From NCBI RefSeq assembly GCF_024519725.1, contig NZ_JALJRK010000027.1, positions 1-64,000 of the forward strand: 64,000 nucleotides of DNA. Direction: 5' to 3'. Source of the stretch: Microvirga sp. Mcv34 (lineage in GTDB: Bacteria > Pseudomonadota > Alphaproteobacteria > Rhizobiales > Beijerinckiaceae). Position 1 is the stretch's first letter, and every line of letters starts with the position of its first letter. Under the pieces are notes generated by a model. That model did no database searches, was not told the DNA's origin, and saw only the letters and a list, made by a program, of their open reading frames with translations. Below are positions 18,480 through 28,008 of the stretch, piece by piece. A program made the position numbers and the translations under genes.

Positions 18480-20648
18480 ATGATGCGCCAGTACGAACTT
18501 GTCGAGCGGGTCAAGCGTTACAACCCCTCGGCCAACGAGGCGCTTCTCAACCGCGCTTACGTGTATGCCATGATGGCCCATGGCAACCAGAAGCGCGCAT
18601 CCGGCGACTTGTTCTTCGGCCATCCCCTTGAAGTGGCGGCGATTCTCACGGATCTGAAGCTCGACGACGCCACCATCGCGGCGGCGGTTCTCCACGACAC
18701 GGTCGAGGACACGCAGGCGACCCTGGAGGAGATCAACAAGACCTTCGGGCCGCAGATCGGCGCTCTGGTCGACGGTCTGACCAAGATCAAGCGGCTCGAC
18801 CTCGTCTCGAAGCGGGCCGCCCAGGGCGAGAACTTCCGCAAGCTCCTCCTGGCCATCGCGGACGACGTGCGGGTTCTGCTCGTCAAGCTGGCCGACCGCC
18901 TGCACAACATGCGCACGCTCCAGTTCATGCCGGCGGAGAAGCGCAAGCGCATCGCGGAAGAGACCCTCGACATCTACGCTCCGCTCGCCGGACGCATGGG
19001 CATTCAAGAAATGCGCGAGGAGCTGGAGGAACTCTCGTTCCAGAACCTCGACCCCGAGGCCTACGAGGCCATCAAGCGCCACCTGCACGAGCTGTCCGCC
19101 CGAAGCGAGAAGCTGGTCGACGAAATCGAGCGCACGCTGACGACCAAGCTCCGCGCGCAAGGGATCGAGGCAACGGTGACGGGACGTCAGAAGCGCCCCT
19201 ATTCCATCTGGCGCAAGATGGAGCGGAAATCCGTCTCCTTCGAGCAATTGTCGGATATCTTCGCCTTCCGGATCATCGTGAGCACCATCGATGAGTGCTA
19301 CCGGACACTGGGCGTCGTCCATACCAGCTGGCCGATGGTCCCCGGACGCTACAAGGACTACATCTCGACGCCCAAGCAGAACGATTACCGGTCGATCCAC
19401 ACAACGGTGATCGGCCCCGGCAGCCAGCGCGTCGAGCTTCAGATCCGCACCGAGGACATGGACGAGGTGGCGGAATACGGCATCGCCGCCCACGCCCTCT
19501 ACAAGGAAGGCGTCAACGACAACTCGCGCCTCGCCACGGAAAGCCGCGCCTATCAATGGCTGCGCCGAACCATCGACCTCCTGGCCGAGGGCGACAATCC
19601 GGAGGAGTTTCTCGAGCACACGAAGCTCGAACTCTTCCACGACCAGGTCTTCTGCTTCACGCCCAAGGGGCGCCTCATCGCCCTGCCGCGCGGCGCGACG
19701 CCCATCGACTTCGCCTATGCGGTGCATACGGACGTGGGCAACACAGCCGTCGGCTGCAAGATCAACGGCCGCATGTCGCCACTCCTGACGGAGCTGCAGA
19801 ACGGCGACGAGGTCGAGATCGTCCGCGCCGAGGGGCAGACGCCGCCGGCAGCCTGGGAATCGCTGGTGGTCACCGGCAAGGCCCGCGCTTCGATCCGCCG
19901 CGCCACCCGGGCGGCCGTGCGCCGGCAATATACCGGCCTCGGCCATCAGATCCTCGAGCGCGCCTTCGAGCGGGCCGGCCGGGCCTTCTCCGACGAGAAG
20001 CTGAAAGGCGCCCTGCCCCGCCTGGCGCGGGTCTCAGTCGAGGACGTTCTGGCGGCCGTGGGCCGGGGTGAGATGTTTTCCGGCGACGTGGTGCGGGCCG
20101 TCTATCCCGATTACCTGGACGAGCGCCGTGGCGCCGACGGCAAGGGCGGAGGACAGCCCGACGGCGCCGGCAGGAAGGCCGCGAGCGAGAATCCGGGCGG
20201 CATTCCGATCCGCGGCCTCAACAAGGACATGCCGATTCGATTCGCCCCTGAAGGCGGCGCCGTGCCTGGAGACCGCATCGTGGGCATCCTCACCCCCGGC
20301 GAAGGGGTCACGATCTACCCGATCCAGTCACCGTCGCTGGCGGCCTTCGATAACGAGCCGGACCGCTGGATCGACGTCCGCTGGGATCTGGAAACGGGCT
20401 CGGGGCAGCGCTTCCCGGCGCGCATCAAGCTCCAATCGATCAACGAGCCTGGTTCGCTCGCTCAGATCACCCAGGTCATCGCCGATCACGACGGCAACAT
20501 CGACAATGTCTCCATGAAGCGGCGCACTCAGGACTTCACCGACGTCACCATCGACCTGACGGTGTGGGACCTGAAGCACCTCAACGCTATCATCGCGGAA
20601 CTCCGCGCCAAGCGCGTGGTGAGCCGCGTGGACCGGGTGACCGGCTGA
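18480..20648 (+). CDS. rsh: Bifunctional (p)ppGpp synthetase/hydrolase
   Basis: 722 residues, full-length RelA/SpoT. Domains in order: HD hydrolase (about 25-180) with HPLEV, the HDxxED motif LHDTVEDT and LVKLADRLHNMRTL; synthetase (about 215-370) with RQKRPYSIWRKM, PKQNDYRSIHTT and VELQIRTEDMDEVAEYGIAAH; TGS (about 400-460, TPKGRLIALPRGATPIDFAYAVHT); and a C-terminal ACT domain (about 640-720). Both catalytic sites look intact, so it should make and destroy the alarmone. As the only long RSH normally present in Rhizobiales it would control the stringent response. ATG at 18480 or 18483; the ribosome site is weak. Confidence 0.95.
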   Translation: MMRQYELVERVKRYNPSANEALLNRAYVYAMMAHGNQKRASGDLFFGHPLEVAAILTDLKLDDATIAAAVLHDTVEDTQATLEEINKTFGPQIGALVDGLTKIKRLDLVSKRAAQGENFRKLLLAIADDVRVLLVKLADRLHNMRTLQFMPAEKRKRIAEETLDIYAPLAGRMGIQEMREELEELSFQNLDPEAYEAIKRHLHELSARSEKLVDEIERTLTTKLRAQGIEATVTGRQKRPYSIWRKMERKSVSFEQLSDIFAFRIIVSTIDECYRTLGVVHTSWPMVPGRYKDYISTPKQNDYRSIHTTVIGPGSQRVELQIRTEDMDEVAEYGIAAHALYKEGVNDNSRLATESRAYQWLRRTIDLLAEGDNPEEFLEHTKLELFHDQVFCFTPKGRLIALPRGATPIDFAYAVHTDVGNTAVGCKINGRMSPLLTELQNGDEVEIVRAEGQTPPAAWESLVVTGKARASIRRATRAAVRRQYTGLGHQILERAFERAGRAFSDEKLKGALPRLARVSVEDVLAAVGRGEMFSGDVVRAVYPDYLDERRGADGKGGGQPDGAGRKAASENPGGIPIRGLNKDMPIRFAPEGGAVPGDRIVGILTPGEGVTIYPIQSPSLAAFDNEPDRWIDVRWDLETGSGQRFPARIKLQSINEPGSLAQITQVIADHDGNIDNVSMKRRTQDFTDVTIDLTVWDLKHLNAIIAELRAKRVVSRVDRVTG

Positions 20649-20685
20649 AGGCGGAACTGCGTATCGGTTAAAGGATCGAGCAGCG

Positions 20686-21399
20686 ATGCGCCTTCTTTGT
20701 CAGGATAATGCCCACATACTGGAATTCGAGGCTCCCGTGCTCGCTGCACGGCCGGGAGCCGTTCTCCTGGCGCAGTCCCCCGTCTTCCCGGGTGGAGGCG
20801 GACAGCTTCAGGACCGGGCGATCCTCGCCTGGACCGGCGGTGAAGCTGCCGTCACGTCCGTTTGCATTGACGAGCGCGGCCTCTGGCACGAATTCGATTC
20901 CGCCGACTTCGTTGCCGGGACGGTGCGCATTGCCGTCGACCCGGAATTCCGACGCCTGATGTGCGAGTTGCACACCCTCGCCCACGTGGCCAACAGCATC
21001 GTCTTTCGCGCGTTCGGCGGCGCGCTGCTGACAGGCGCCCAGCTTTCCGCCGACGGCACGTTCCGCGTGGACTTCGACCTGCCTCAAGCGGACAATGATA
21101 GCCTGCGCGAGCTCGACGGCCCGATCAACGATGTGATCCGCCAGGATCTGCCCGTGGGCGCCTTTCTCATGCCGTGGGACGAGGCGGCGGCATCGCCCGG
21201 CCTTTTCCGGAGCAAGACCGTCTCGCCGCCGCGCGGCGAGGATGGCCTCGTGCGCATCGTCGAGATCGCCGGGCTCGACCGCCAGGGCTGCGGCGGCACC
21301 CATCTCGCGTCCACCGGACAGGCCCGTCCTGTAAAGATCCTGAAGGTCGACAACAAGGGACGGCACAACCGCCGCATCAAGGTTGGCTTTGCCGGTTGA
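20686..21399 (+). CDS. AlaX-type alanyl-tRNA editing protein
   Basis: 237 residues. Free-standing relative of the AlaRS editing domain, which hydrolyses Ser-tRNA(Ala) (and Gly) formed by mistake. It shows SPVFPGGGGQLQDRA near the N-terminus, the zinc motif HTLAHVAN (HxxxH, about 102-106) and CGGTHLASTGQ (CxxxH, about 204-208), the four expected ligands. AAAGGATCGAGCAGCG precedes ATG. It sits 37 bases after rsh, separating rsh from pyrE. The substrate preference (AlaX subtype) cannot be fixed from sequence alone. Confidence 0.88.
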   Translation: MRLLCQDNAHILEFEAPVLAARPGAVLLAQSPVFPGGGGQLQDRAILAWTGGEAAVTSVCIDERGLWHEFDSADFVAGTVRIAVDPEFRRLMCELHTLAHVANSIVFRAFGGALLTGAQLSADGTFRVDFDLPQADNDSLRELDGPINDVIRQDLPVGAFLMPWDEAAASPGLFRSKTVSPPRGEDGLVRIVEIAGLDRQGCGGTHLASTGQARPVKILKVDNKGRHNRRIKVGFAG

Positions 21400-21442
21400 T
21401 GGGCTTAAATCCAGGTTAGAACGTCAGCGTCAGGACATCTCA

Positions 21443-22135
21443 ATGCCAGCCAAGCCCCGCATCGCCGTGATCATGGATGAGAACAGTTCTGACGGCGGCA
21501 ACGCGTACGACGTGTCCAAGGCCTATTTCGAGGCCGTGCATCGCGCGGGCGGAATGCCGTTCGGGATCCCCTATCTCGCCGACATGGTCGACACCGTCGT
21601 GACGGAATTCGACGGCTTCATCAGCGTCGGTGGGCGCATCAGATTTCCAGACGAATGGTATCCTCCGGGCGAGGGATCGCGCTATCCGTCCTCGGAGCGG
21701 CTCGAAGTCGAGCAGGCGCTCATGCGCGGCTTTCTGGAGCGCGACAAGCCGGTGCTCGGCATCTGCAACGGCATGCAGATGCTCGCCAGCCTCCATGGCG
21801 GACGCATGGTGCATGAGATCCGCAAAACCGGCGCGCATATTCTCGACCACGACAGCCGGGGCGCGATGCATTCCGTCGAGGTGATGCCAGGCACGTTGCT
21901 GTCGCGGATCGTCGGCACGTCGCGCCTCGACGTGAACAGCCGCCATCAGGAGGCCGTGGTCGAGGTCTCCGATCCTGCGGTGATCTCCGCCCGGGCCGAT
22001 GACGGCGTGATCGAAGCGATCGAAATCCCCTCCCGCCGCTTCGCCATCGGCGTCCAGTGGCATCCCGAGTCCCTCGCCGCGCAGGATCACCCGTCCCGCC
22101 TGCTGTTCGACGCCTTCGTCACAGCCGCCCGCTGA
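21443..22135 (+). CDS. Class I glutamine amidotransferase-like hydrolase (peptidase C26 / PuuD family)
   Basis: 230 residues. Family members hydrolyse gamma-glutamyl bonds, as PuuD does for gamma-glutamyl-GABA in putrescine breakdown. The catalytic elements are GICNGMQMLA with the nucleophilic cysteine (about 109), and GVQWHPES with the histidine and glutamate (about 211-213). IAVIMDENSSDGGNAYDVS at the start is somewhat unusual for PuuD. The frame opens at 21383 inside the preceding gene; ATG at 21443 is preferred because the family match begins there. No other polyamine gene is near, so the substrate is uncertain. Confidence 0.82.
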   Translation: MPAKPRIAVIMDENSSDGGNAYDVSKAYFEAVHRAGGMPFGIPYLADMVDTVVTEFDGFISVGGRIRFPDEWYPPGEGSRYPSSERLEVEQALMRGFLERDKPVLGICNGMQMLASLHGGRMVHEIRKTGAHILDHDSRGAMHSVEVMPGTLLSRIVGTSRLDVNSRHQEAVVEVSDPAVISARADDGVIEAIEIPSRRFAIGVQWHPESLAAQDHPSRLLFDAFVTAAR

Positions 22136-22252
22136 ACCGCCGAGGCCGTTTCGGAGATCGCGCAGGATGTCCCGCGGGCGGGCACGATTGCCCTTGCGTC
22201 CGGAGGGGTGGCCTGCCAAAGAGCGCCTGGCTACGCGAAGGGAGACCGCACC

Positions 22253-22837
22253 ATGACCCAGAATGAAGTTCTCGACGAATTCCGCTCGGCAGGCGCGCTG
22301 CTGGAGGGACACTTCATTCTCTCCTCGGGCCTGCATAGCCCCGTCTTCCTGCAGAAGATGTTCGTGTTCCAGGATCCCGCGCGCACCGAGCGGGTTTGCC
22401 GGGCCCTGGCCGAGAAGATCAGAGACACCTTCGGGGCTGTCGATTACGTGGTTTCTCCCGCGGTTGGCGGAATCGTTCCGGGCTACGAGACGGCCCGGCA
22501 TCTCGGCTGCAAGGCGATCTTCGTCGAGCGCGAGAATGGAGTCTTCGTCCTACGCCGCGGCTTCACCATTCCCGAGGGTGCCCGTGTGGTCATGGTGGAG
22601 GACATCGTCACGACCGGCCTCTCCTCCCGGGAATGCCTGACGGCCCTGCGGGAACATCCCGGCACGATTCTCGGCGCCGCCTGCCTCATCGACCGCTCCG
22701 GCGGCAGGGCGGATCTCGGCGTTCCCCTGGTGTCCCTGGTCCAACTGGACATTCCGGCCTATGCTCCGGACGAAATTCCTGCCGAAATGGCCGCCCTTCC
22801 GGCCGTGAAGCCGGGCAGCCGCAGCCTCAAATCATAA
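22253..22837 (+). CDS. pyrE: Orotate phosphoribosyltransferase
   Basis: 194 residues. It joins orotate to PRPP to give OMP in pyrimidine synthesis. Features: [17 protein letters not shown] near the N-terminus, [16 protein letters not shown], the [15 protein letters not shown] segment with the catalytic lysine/arginine region, and the PRPP loop [14 protein letters not shown] (about 113-126). ATG at 22253 follows GGAGACC; the frame reaches 22208 without family similarity. pyrE downstream of rsh is common in Rhizobiales; two genes intervene here. Confidence 0.93.
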   Translation: MTQNEVLDEFRSAGALLEGHFILSSGLHSPVFLQKMFVFQDPARTERVCRALAEKIRDTFGAVDYVVSPAVGGIVPGYETARHLGCKAIFVERENGVFVLRRGFTIPEGARVVMVEDIVTTGLSSRECLTALREHPGTILGAACLIDRSGGRADLGVPLVSLVQLDIPAYAPDEIPAEMAALPAVKPGSRSLKS

Positions 22838-23078
22838 AAGCTGTTTAATTGTCACACAAAGGCTTGACTGCCTTGGTTCTGCCAACTTGACTCTTGGAAT
22901 TTGAACGCCATTAAGTATTTTACTTTGTGGTTTTTACTCGTCCGAAGGGTTAATAACGGCCTGATCTGGGGCGCGTCGTGATTATATCGCGCAATTTTAT
23001 TGCTAGCGTAGATAATTGATGCTGCTTGAATAATGAAGGCTGTTATGCCGCTCCGGCAGACACGAATAGAGAATACTT
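22838..23078. other. AT-rich intergenic region upstream of the NYN gene
   Basis: Markedly AT-richer than its surroundings, without a gene. It contains two TTGACT hexamers (near 22864 and 22887) and AT-rich runs that could serve as promoter elements for the NYN gene; no complete promoter is called. No T-run terminator for pyrE was recognised. Confidence 0.35.
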
Positions 23079-23726
23079 ATGTCAGGCCAGCAGCGGATCG
23101 CGCTCTTCATTGACGGCGCCAACCTCTACGCTACTACGAAAACACTAGGTTTCGACATCGATTACAAGCGCCTGCTGAAGGAGTTCCAGAGCCGGGGCGT
23201 CCTGGTTCGGGCATTCTACTATACGGCGCTTGTGGAAGATCAGGAGTATTCCTCCATCCGACCGCTGATCGACTGGCTCGATTACAACGGTTACCGGGTT
23301 GTCACGAAGCCGACGAAAGAATTCGTCGATTCCGCCGGCCGCCGGAAGGTGAAGGGCAACATGGATATCGAGCTCGCCATCGACGCGCTCGAACTCGCCC
23401 CCTACATCGACCACATGGTTCTGTTCTCCGGCGACGGCGATTTCCGATCGCTGGTCGAGGCCATGCAGCGCCGCGGCGTCCGGGTTTCGGTCGTCTCGAC
23501 GGTCACCACCCAGCCGCCGATGGTGGCCGATGAGCTGCGCCGCCAAGCCGACGAGTTCCTCGACCTGTCGCAGCTCGCCTCCCGCATCGGCCGCGATCCC
23601 TCCGACCGGCAGCAGCGCACCGGCGGCAGCGAGGGGGGCGAGCGCCAGCGCCCGCAGCCCCGCAACGGCGCCCTGGAGAGCCGCTACGGCATTCGCCAGG
23701 CATCGGATGATGAGTTCGACATCTGA
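23079..23726 (+). CDS. NYN domain protein (LabA/DUF88 family)
   Basis: 215 residues. A PIN-like fold likely to act as a metal-dependent RNase. The acidic residues expected for the active site are present: FIDGANLY (about 10-17), GNMDIELAIDAL (about 93-104) and SGDGDFRSLVEA (about 116-127). The last 45 residues are polar and probably flexible. In Rhizobiales this gene commonly lies near smpB and rpoZ, as here. The biological RNA target is not known. Confidence 0.88.
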   Translation: MSGQQRIALFIDGANLYATTKTLGFDIDYKRLLKEFQSRGVLVRAFYYTALVEDQEYSSIRPLIDWLDYNGYRVVTKPTKEFVDSAGRRKVKGNMDIELAIDALELAPYIDHMVLFSGDGDFRSLVEAMQRRGVRVSVVSTVTTQPPMVADELRRQADEFLDLSQLASRIGRDPSDRQQRTGGSEGGERQRPQPRNGALESRYGIRQASDDEFDI

Positions 23727-23750
23727 GCCCGAGGCTGTTCAAGGCATACC

Positions 23751-23780
23751 GTCATGGCCGGGCTCTTCCCGGCCATTTGC
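23751..23780. repeat. REP-like palindrome between convergent genes
   Basis: ATGGCCGGG-CTCTT-CCCGGCCAT (23754-23776) is a perfect 9-bp stem preceded by GTC, as in the other family members in this window. It lies between the convergent NYN and ACT genes and may double as a bidirectional terminator. Confidence 0.6.
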
Positions 23781-23782
23781 CT

Positions 23783-24313
23783 TTAAAGCGAACTCTCTTC
23801 GACCTCGCAGTCCAGGCTGAGCGCGCCTGCCGTGTTGCTGACCGTCGCCAGGCACAGATCCGTCCGGCCGGTGGGAATCGAAACAGCAAACCGGGTCACG
23901 TAAAGGCCGCCCTCGGCATCGGGAAGCTTGCGGGCCTCCAGACGCACGATATTGGCCTCGTATTGTTTGAAAACCTCCGAGAGGCGCGCCACGAGACCGA
24001 GCTGATCGCCGCCGCTGATGGTGATGCGGTGCGTGATCTTGCCGGCGGGACCGGGACTGGGATCGAAAGCATAGGGAACCGCCCTGACCTCCGCCCCGTC
24101 CAGTTCGGGCAGCCGCTTCAGGCCGGTCTCGATTTCGGCGGCGGTCAGGTCCGTGGGAAGCTCGCACAGGGCGACGAATTCGGCGCCTGTGCCCAGGGCC
24201 GCGAAGGTCGTGTCCCTCAGGTTCACGCCCACGTCGAACAGATGCTCGGCGATCGCCGCCACGAGACCGACCCGATCGGGCCCAAGAACCGATACCAGAG
24301 CAACGGACGTCAT
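23783..24313 (-). CDS. ACT-domain protein, GcvR-like
   Basis: 176 residues with two ACT domains: MTSVALVSVLGPDRVGLVAAIAEHLFD (about 1-80) and HRITISGGDQLGLVARLSEVF (about 90-165). This architecture is shared with GcvR, the co-repressor of the glycine cleavage system in enterics, but no gcv gene or GcvA partner is in the window, so only ligand-binding regulation is inferred. ATG at 24313 has GGAGGGAAG just upstream; the frame extends to 24427 without similarity. Third gene of a dapA-smpB-ACT run. Confidence 0.78.
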   Translation of the reverse strand: MTSVALVSVLGPDRVGLVAAIAEHLFDVGVNLRDTTFAALGTGAEFVALCELPTDLTAAEIETGLKRLPELDGAEVRAVPYAFDPSPGPAGKITHRITISGGDQLGLVARLSEVFKQYEANIVRLEARKLPDAEGGLYVTRFAVSIPTGRTDLCLATVSNTAGALSLDCEVEESSL

Positions 24314-24362
24314 TCTTCCCTCCCAAACGATGGAGGGGAAGTTAGCGCGGTCGGGCGTTCCG

Positions 24363-24836
24363 TCAGCCCTTCTCACGCATGAGACGCGCCTTCTCCCGGT
24401 TCCAGGAGCGTTGTTTCTCGGTTTCACGCTTGTCGTGCAGCTTCTTCCCTCGCCCGAGGCCGAGCTCCACCTTGGCCCGCCCGCGATCGTTGAAATAGAT
24501 CTTGAGCGGGATCACGGTGAAGCCTTCGCGCTGCGTCGCGCCGATCAGCTTGTCGATCTGGCGCTTGTGCAGCAGGAGGCGGCGCGGGCGCTTCGTCTCG
24601 TGGTTGAAGCGGTTCGCCTGAAGGTATTCCGGGATATAGGCATTGAAGAGGAAGAACTCCTCGCCCGACGGTCCGGCATAGGCCTCGCCGATGGTCGCCT
24701 TCCCCTGACGGAGAGATTTCACTTCCGTGCCGGTCAGCGCGATCCCCGCCTCGTAGGTGTCGAGGATCTCGTAGTTGAACCGCGCCTTCCGGTTATCGGC
24801 AACGACGCGGTTGGCAGCCTTTGGATCTTTTGCCAT
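24363..24836 (-). CDS. smpB: SsrA-binding protein
   Basis: 157 residues. It binds tmRNA and brings it to stalled ribosomes for trans-translation. Hallmarks: [41 protein letters not shown], the [17 protein letters not shown] segment and the basic tail [24 protein letters not shown] that becomes structured in the mRNA channel. It starts nine bases after dapA. The tmRNA gene itself was not recognised in the window. Confidence 0.96.
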   Translation of the reverse strand: MAKDPKAANRVVADNRKARFNYEILDTYEAGIALTGTEVKSLRQGKATIGEAYAGPSGEEFFLFNAYIPEYLQANRFNHETKRPRRLLLHKRQIDKLIGATQREGFTVIPLKIYFNDRGRAKVELGLGRGKKLHDKRETEKQRSWNREKARLMREKG

Positions 24837-24845
24837 GAGCTCTTT

Positions 24846-25730
24846 TTAAGCGTTGATCAGCCCCGCGTGGACCATGGCCGAGCGGACGGCCTGCTTGGCG
24901 TTCTCGGAGGCAGGCACCAGCGGCAGGCGCACATGGTCCTCCATGAGGCCGAGCAGGGACGCGGCGTATTTCACGGGGGTCGGATTCGTTTCGATGAACA
25001 GGTTGGTGTGCAGGGGCATGAGGCGATCCTGCACCTTCAGGGCCGAAGCATAATCGCCCTTCAGGCAGGCGCTCTGCATCTCCGCGCACAGGCGGGGCGC
25101 GACGTTCGATGTCACCGAGATGCAGCCATGGCCGCCGTGGGCCATGAAGCCGAGAGCGGTTGCATCCTCACCCGACAGCTGGATGAAGTCGGTGCCGAGC
25201 ACCTGCCGCTGCAGGCTCGCGCGCGCCATGTTGGCCGTCGCATCCTTCACGCCGACGATGTTCTTCAGCTCATAGAGCCGCGCCATCGTCTCCACCGACA
25301 TGTCGATGATCGAGCGGCCGGGGATGTTGTAGATGAAGATCGGGATGCCGATGGCGTCGTTGATGGCCTTGAAGTGCTGGTAGAGTCCTTCCTGCGTCGG
25401 CTTGTTGTAATAGGGCGTGACGATCAGCACCGCGTCGGCGCCGACCTTTTCCGCGTGCCTGGAGAAGGACACCGCCTCCGCGGTGCTGTTGGAGCCCGCG
25501 CCGGCGATCACGGGCACCCTGCCCTTCGTCTCCTGAACGCAGATCTCGACCACCCGCTCGTGCTCCGCGTGGCTGAGCGTGGGGCTCTCGCCCGTCGTTC
25601 CCACGGGAACGAGGCCGCTCGTGCCCTCCTGGATCTGCCAGTTGATGAAGGACCGGAACGCCGCCTCATCCACGGCTCCATCCTTGAAGGGGGTCACTAG
25701 AGCCGTGATGGAGCCTTTGAATTGGGTCAT
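24846..25730 (-). CDS. dapA: 4-hydroxy-tetrahydrodipicolinate synthase
   Basis: 294 residues. It condenses pyruvate with aspartate semialdehyde, the first committed step to diaminopimelate and lysine. The motifs are [31 protein letters not shown] with the catalytic tyrosine (about 132), and [10 protein letters not shown] followed by [12 protein letters not shown] with the Schiff-base lysine (about 161). ATG is preceded by CGAGGATACCCC. dapA next to smpB and divergent from slt is a conserved alphaproteobacterial arrangement. Confidence 0.95.
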   Translation of the reverse strand: MTQFKGSITALVTPFKDGAVDEAAFRSFINWQIQEGTSGLVPVGTTGESPTLSHAEHERVVEICVQETKGRVPVIAGAGSNSTAEAVSFSRHAEKVGADAVLIVTPYYNKPTQEGLYQHFKAINDAIGIPIFIYNIPGRSIIDMSVETMARLYELKNIVGVKDATANMARASLQRQVLGTDFIQLSGEDATALGFMAHGGHGCISVTSNVAPRLCAEMQSACLKGDYASALKVQDRLMPLHTNLFIETNPTPVKYAASLLGLMEDHVRLPLVPASENAKQAVRSAMVHAGLINA

Positions 25731-25909
25731 GGGGTATCCTCGGAAATGGGCGCCGGGCCTTCTCTAGGGCCACAAGGGATTACACATAGGGGGTGCGGCG
25801 CATGCGCGCAAACGTTCCTTCGGGGAGTTGTCCTAGCTCGGCTCTTAGTGTTTCCTCAAGAGAAAGGTCGTCAAAAACAGATAAAAGGCGGCAGCAAAGG
25901 GGTTAGCGG

Positions 25910-27964
25910 GTGAGCCTCAACATGCGTCCTCTCATACGTCTTGTGACATCCGTCGCGCTCGTCCAGCTCTCCGTCCTGACCGCTCACGCAACCGAAGCTC
26001 CTCCCGTCACGCCGCCGACCGCACAACCCACCACCCTGGAAGGCTTCGTGCCGCCCGCGCCGATCCCGGGAGACCTGGATCAGCTACCCTCGATCTTCAA
26101 GGCCTATCGGGACAACGATCCGATCGAGGCTCAGATCCTCAGGACGAAACTCACTCAGCCGGCCGCTCAGGCCCTCATAGAATGGTTTGCGATCCGCAGC
26201 GGATTCACCAGCGGCCTCGACCGCATTCTCGCATTCCGGAAGGATTATCCGGACTGGCCGGTCTCAAGCCAGTTTCGGCGACGGAGCGAGGATGCCCTGC
26301 TGGCCGAGCGCCGTCCCCCGGCACAGGTCCGCGCCTTTTTCGCCAAGCAGCCTCCCGGAACGGCTGCAGGCCGGATCGCCTTCGCCTTCGCTCTCCAGGC
26401 GGACGGCCTCGCGCAAGAGGCGAACGACAGAATCCGGCATGTCTGGCGGGAGGACAGTTTCGGCCCCGACATGGAGCGTCGCATCCTCGACCGCTTCCCG
26501 GACACATTATCGAAGGCCGACCATCGCTTCCGCATGGAGCGGCTTCTCCTGAAGGAAAACTGGGGCGGAGCCCAGCGCGCCGCCGCCTACGCGGGCAAGG
26601 ATTACGAGTTGCTCACCAAGGCGCGGCTCGCCGTCTTCCAGGGCAAGAAGAAAGCCGAGAAAGCTTTCGCCTCCGTGCCGGCCTCACTGCGAAGCGACCC
26701 TTCCTACCTGTTCTCCAAGGCGCTGCTTCAGCGTCGCAGCAACAATCTGGCGGAAGCCGCCGAGATCATCATGCAGGCGCCGCGGGACCCCGAGTTGCGC
26801 GTCGATGGCGATGAATGGTGGGCCGAACAGCGCCTGATCGCCCGAGCCCTTCTCGACAAGGGCAATCCCAAGCTAGCCTACGAGGTGGCGAGTCATCACG
26901 CTGCGGAATCCCCGGTGCAGCAGATCGAGGCTGAGTTTCACGCAGGGTGGATCGCGCTTCGCTTCCTGAACGACCCGGCCACGGCCTCCCGGCACTTCGC
27001 GACGGTCGCCCAGACGGCCTCGACCCCGATCTCCATTTCCCGCGTCGCCTATTGGCAGGGTCGCGCAGCGGAAGCCGCCGGCCAGGGGCAGGACGCCAAA
27101 ATCTTCTATGAGCGCGCGGCGGACCAGCCGACGACCTATTACGGGCAACTGGCCCAGGCGAAACTGGGACAGGCCATCACGCTCCGAAAAGTCGATCCGC
27201 TCTCGGAAGAAGAACGCAGGACTTTCGATGCCCTGGTCCCGATCCAGGCGGTGAAACTGCTGCAGCAGATTGGCGAGCAGGATCTTGCCCTCAGCCTCTA
27301 CATGGATCTGGCCCAGTCGCTGAGCGACCCGGGACAACTCGACGCCCTGGCGGATCTGGCCACGGCCCAGCGCAATCCCCGGGCCGTGCTAGCCATCGGC
27401 AAGACCGCTCTGCAGCGGGGCTTCCCGCTCGATCTACATGCTTACCCATTGGCGGCCATTCCCGAGTTCCAGCCCGTGGGCGACGATGTGGAGCCGGCGA
27501 TGGTCTATGCCATCGCCCGCCAGGAAAGTGCCTTCAATCCGCGCGCCATCTCGAGTGCGGGCGCGCGCGGGCTCATGCAGCTCATGCCGGCGACCGCGAA
27601 GAGAACCGCGCAGCGGTTCGGAGTCGGGTTCGATCTCAACCGGCTGACGGAGGATCCGTCCTACAATGCCAAGATCGGCTCGGCTCATCTCGGCGAATTG
27701 ATGGAGGACTGGAAGGGCTCCTACATCCTCGCCTTCGCGTCCTACAATGCCGGCGGCGGCAACGTGATCAAATGGGTGAGAACCTATGGCGATCCTCGCA
27801 GGCCGGATGTCGACGAGGTCGATTGGGTGGAGCGGATCCCGTTCTACGAGACCCGCAACTACGTCCAGCGGGTACTGGAGAACCTGCGGGTCTACCGGAA
27901 GCGCCTGAACGACAAGACCGCTCCCCTTGCCCCGGCGACGGCGGATGCGACAAGCACCAATTGA
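25910..27964 (+). CDS. slt: Soluble-type lytic murein transglycosylase
   Basis: 684 residues. It cleaves the MurNAc-GlcNAc bond with formation of 1,6-anhydro ends in the periplasm. A signal peptide (MSLNMRPLIRLVTSVALVQL..AHA) is followed by a long helical, superhelix-like domain (about 50-500) and the C-terminal SLT domain with IARQESAFNPRAISSAGARG (catalytic glutamate near 538), GLMQLMP and AFASYNAGGGNV. GTG at 25910 has AAAGGGG seven bases upstream; ATG at 25922 is the alternative. Divergent from dapA, overlapping the next gene's possible start. Confidence 0.93.
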   Translation: MSLNMRPLIRLVTSVALVQLSVLTAHATEAPPVTPPTAQPTTLEGFVPPAPIPGDLDQLPSIFKAYRDNDPIEAQILRTKLTQPAAQALIEWFAIRSGFTSGLDRILAFRKDYPDWPVSSQFRRRSEDALLAERRPPAQVRAFFAKQPPGTAAGRIAFAFALQADGLAQEANDRIRHVWREDSFGPDMERRILDRFPDTLSKADHRFRMERLLLKENWGGAQRAAAYAGKDYELLTKARLAVFQGKKKAEKAFASVPASLRSDPSYLFSKALLQRRSNNLAEAAEIIMQAPRDPELRVDGDEWWAEQRLIARALLDKGNPKLAYEVASHHAAESPVQQIEAEFHAGWIALRFLNDPATASRHFATVAQTASTPISISRVAYWQGRAAEAAGQGQDAKIFYERAADQPTTYYGQLAQAKLGQAITLRKVDPLSEEERRTFDALVPIQAVKLLQQIGEQDLALSLYMDLAQSLSDPGQLDALADLATAQRNPRAVLAIGKTALQRGFPLDLHAYPLAAIPEFQPVGDDVEPAMVYAIARQESAFNPRAISSAGARGLMQLMPATAKRTAQRFGVGFDLNRLTEDPSYNAKIGSAHLGELMEDWKGSYILAFASYNAGGGNVIKWVRTYGDPRRPDVDEVDWVERIPFYETRNYVQRVLENLRVYRKRLNDKTAPLAPATADATSTN

Positions 27965-28008
27965 TGGTGCAGGATGCGGCTCATCGAAACCCTCATGGCC
28001 GGACCGAG

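Noticed and set aside
18438-19946. 502-residue minus-strand open frame opposite rsh
   Set aside because: Antisense shadow of a well-supported gene with no motif.
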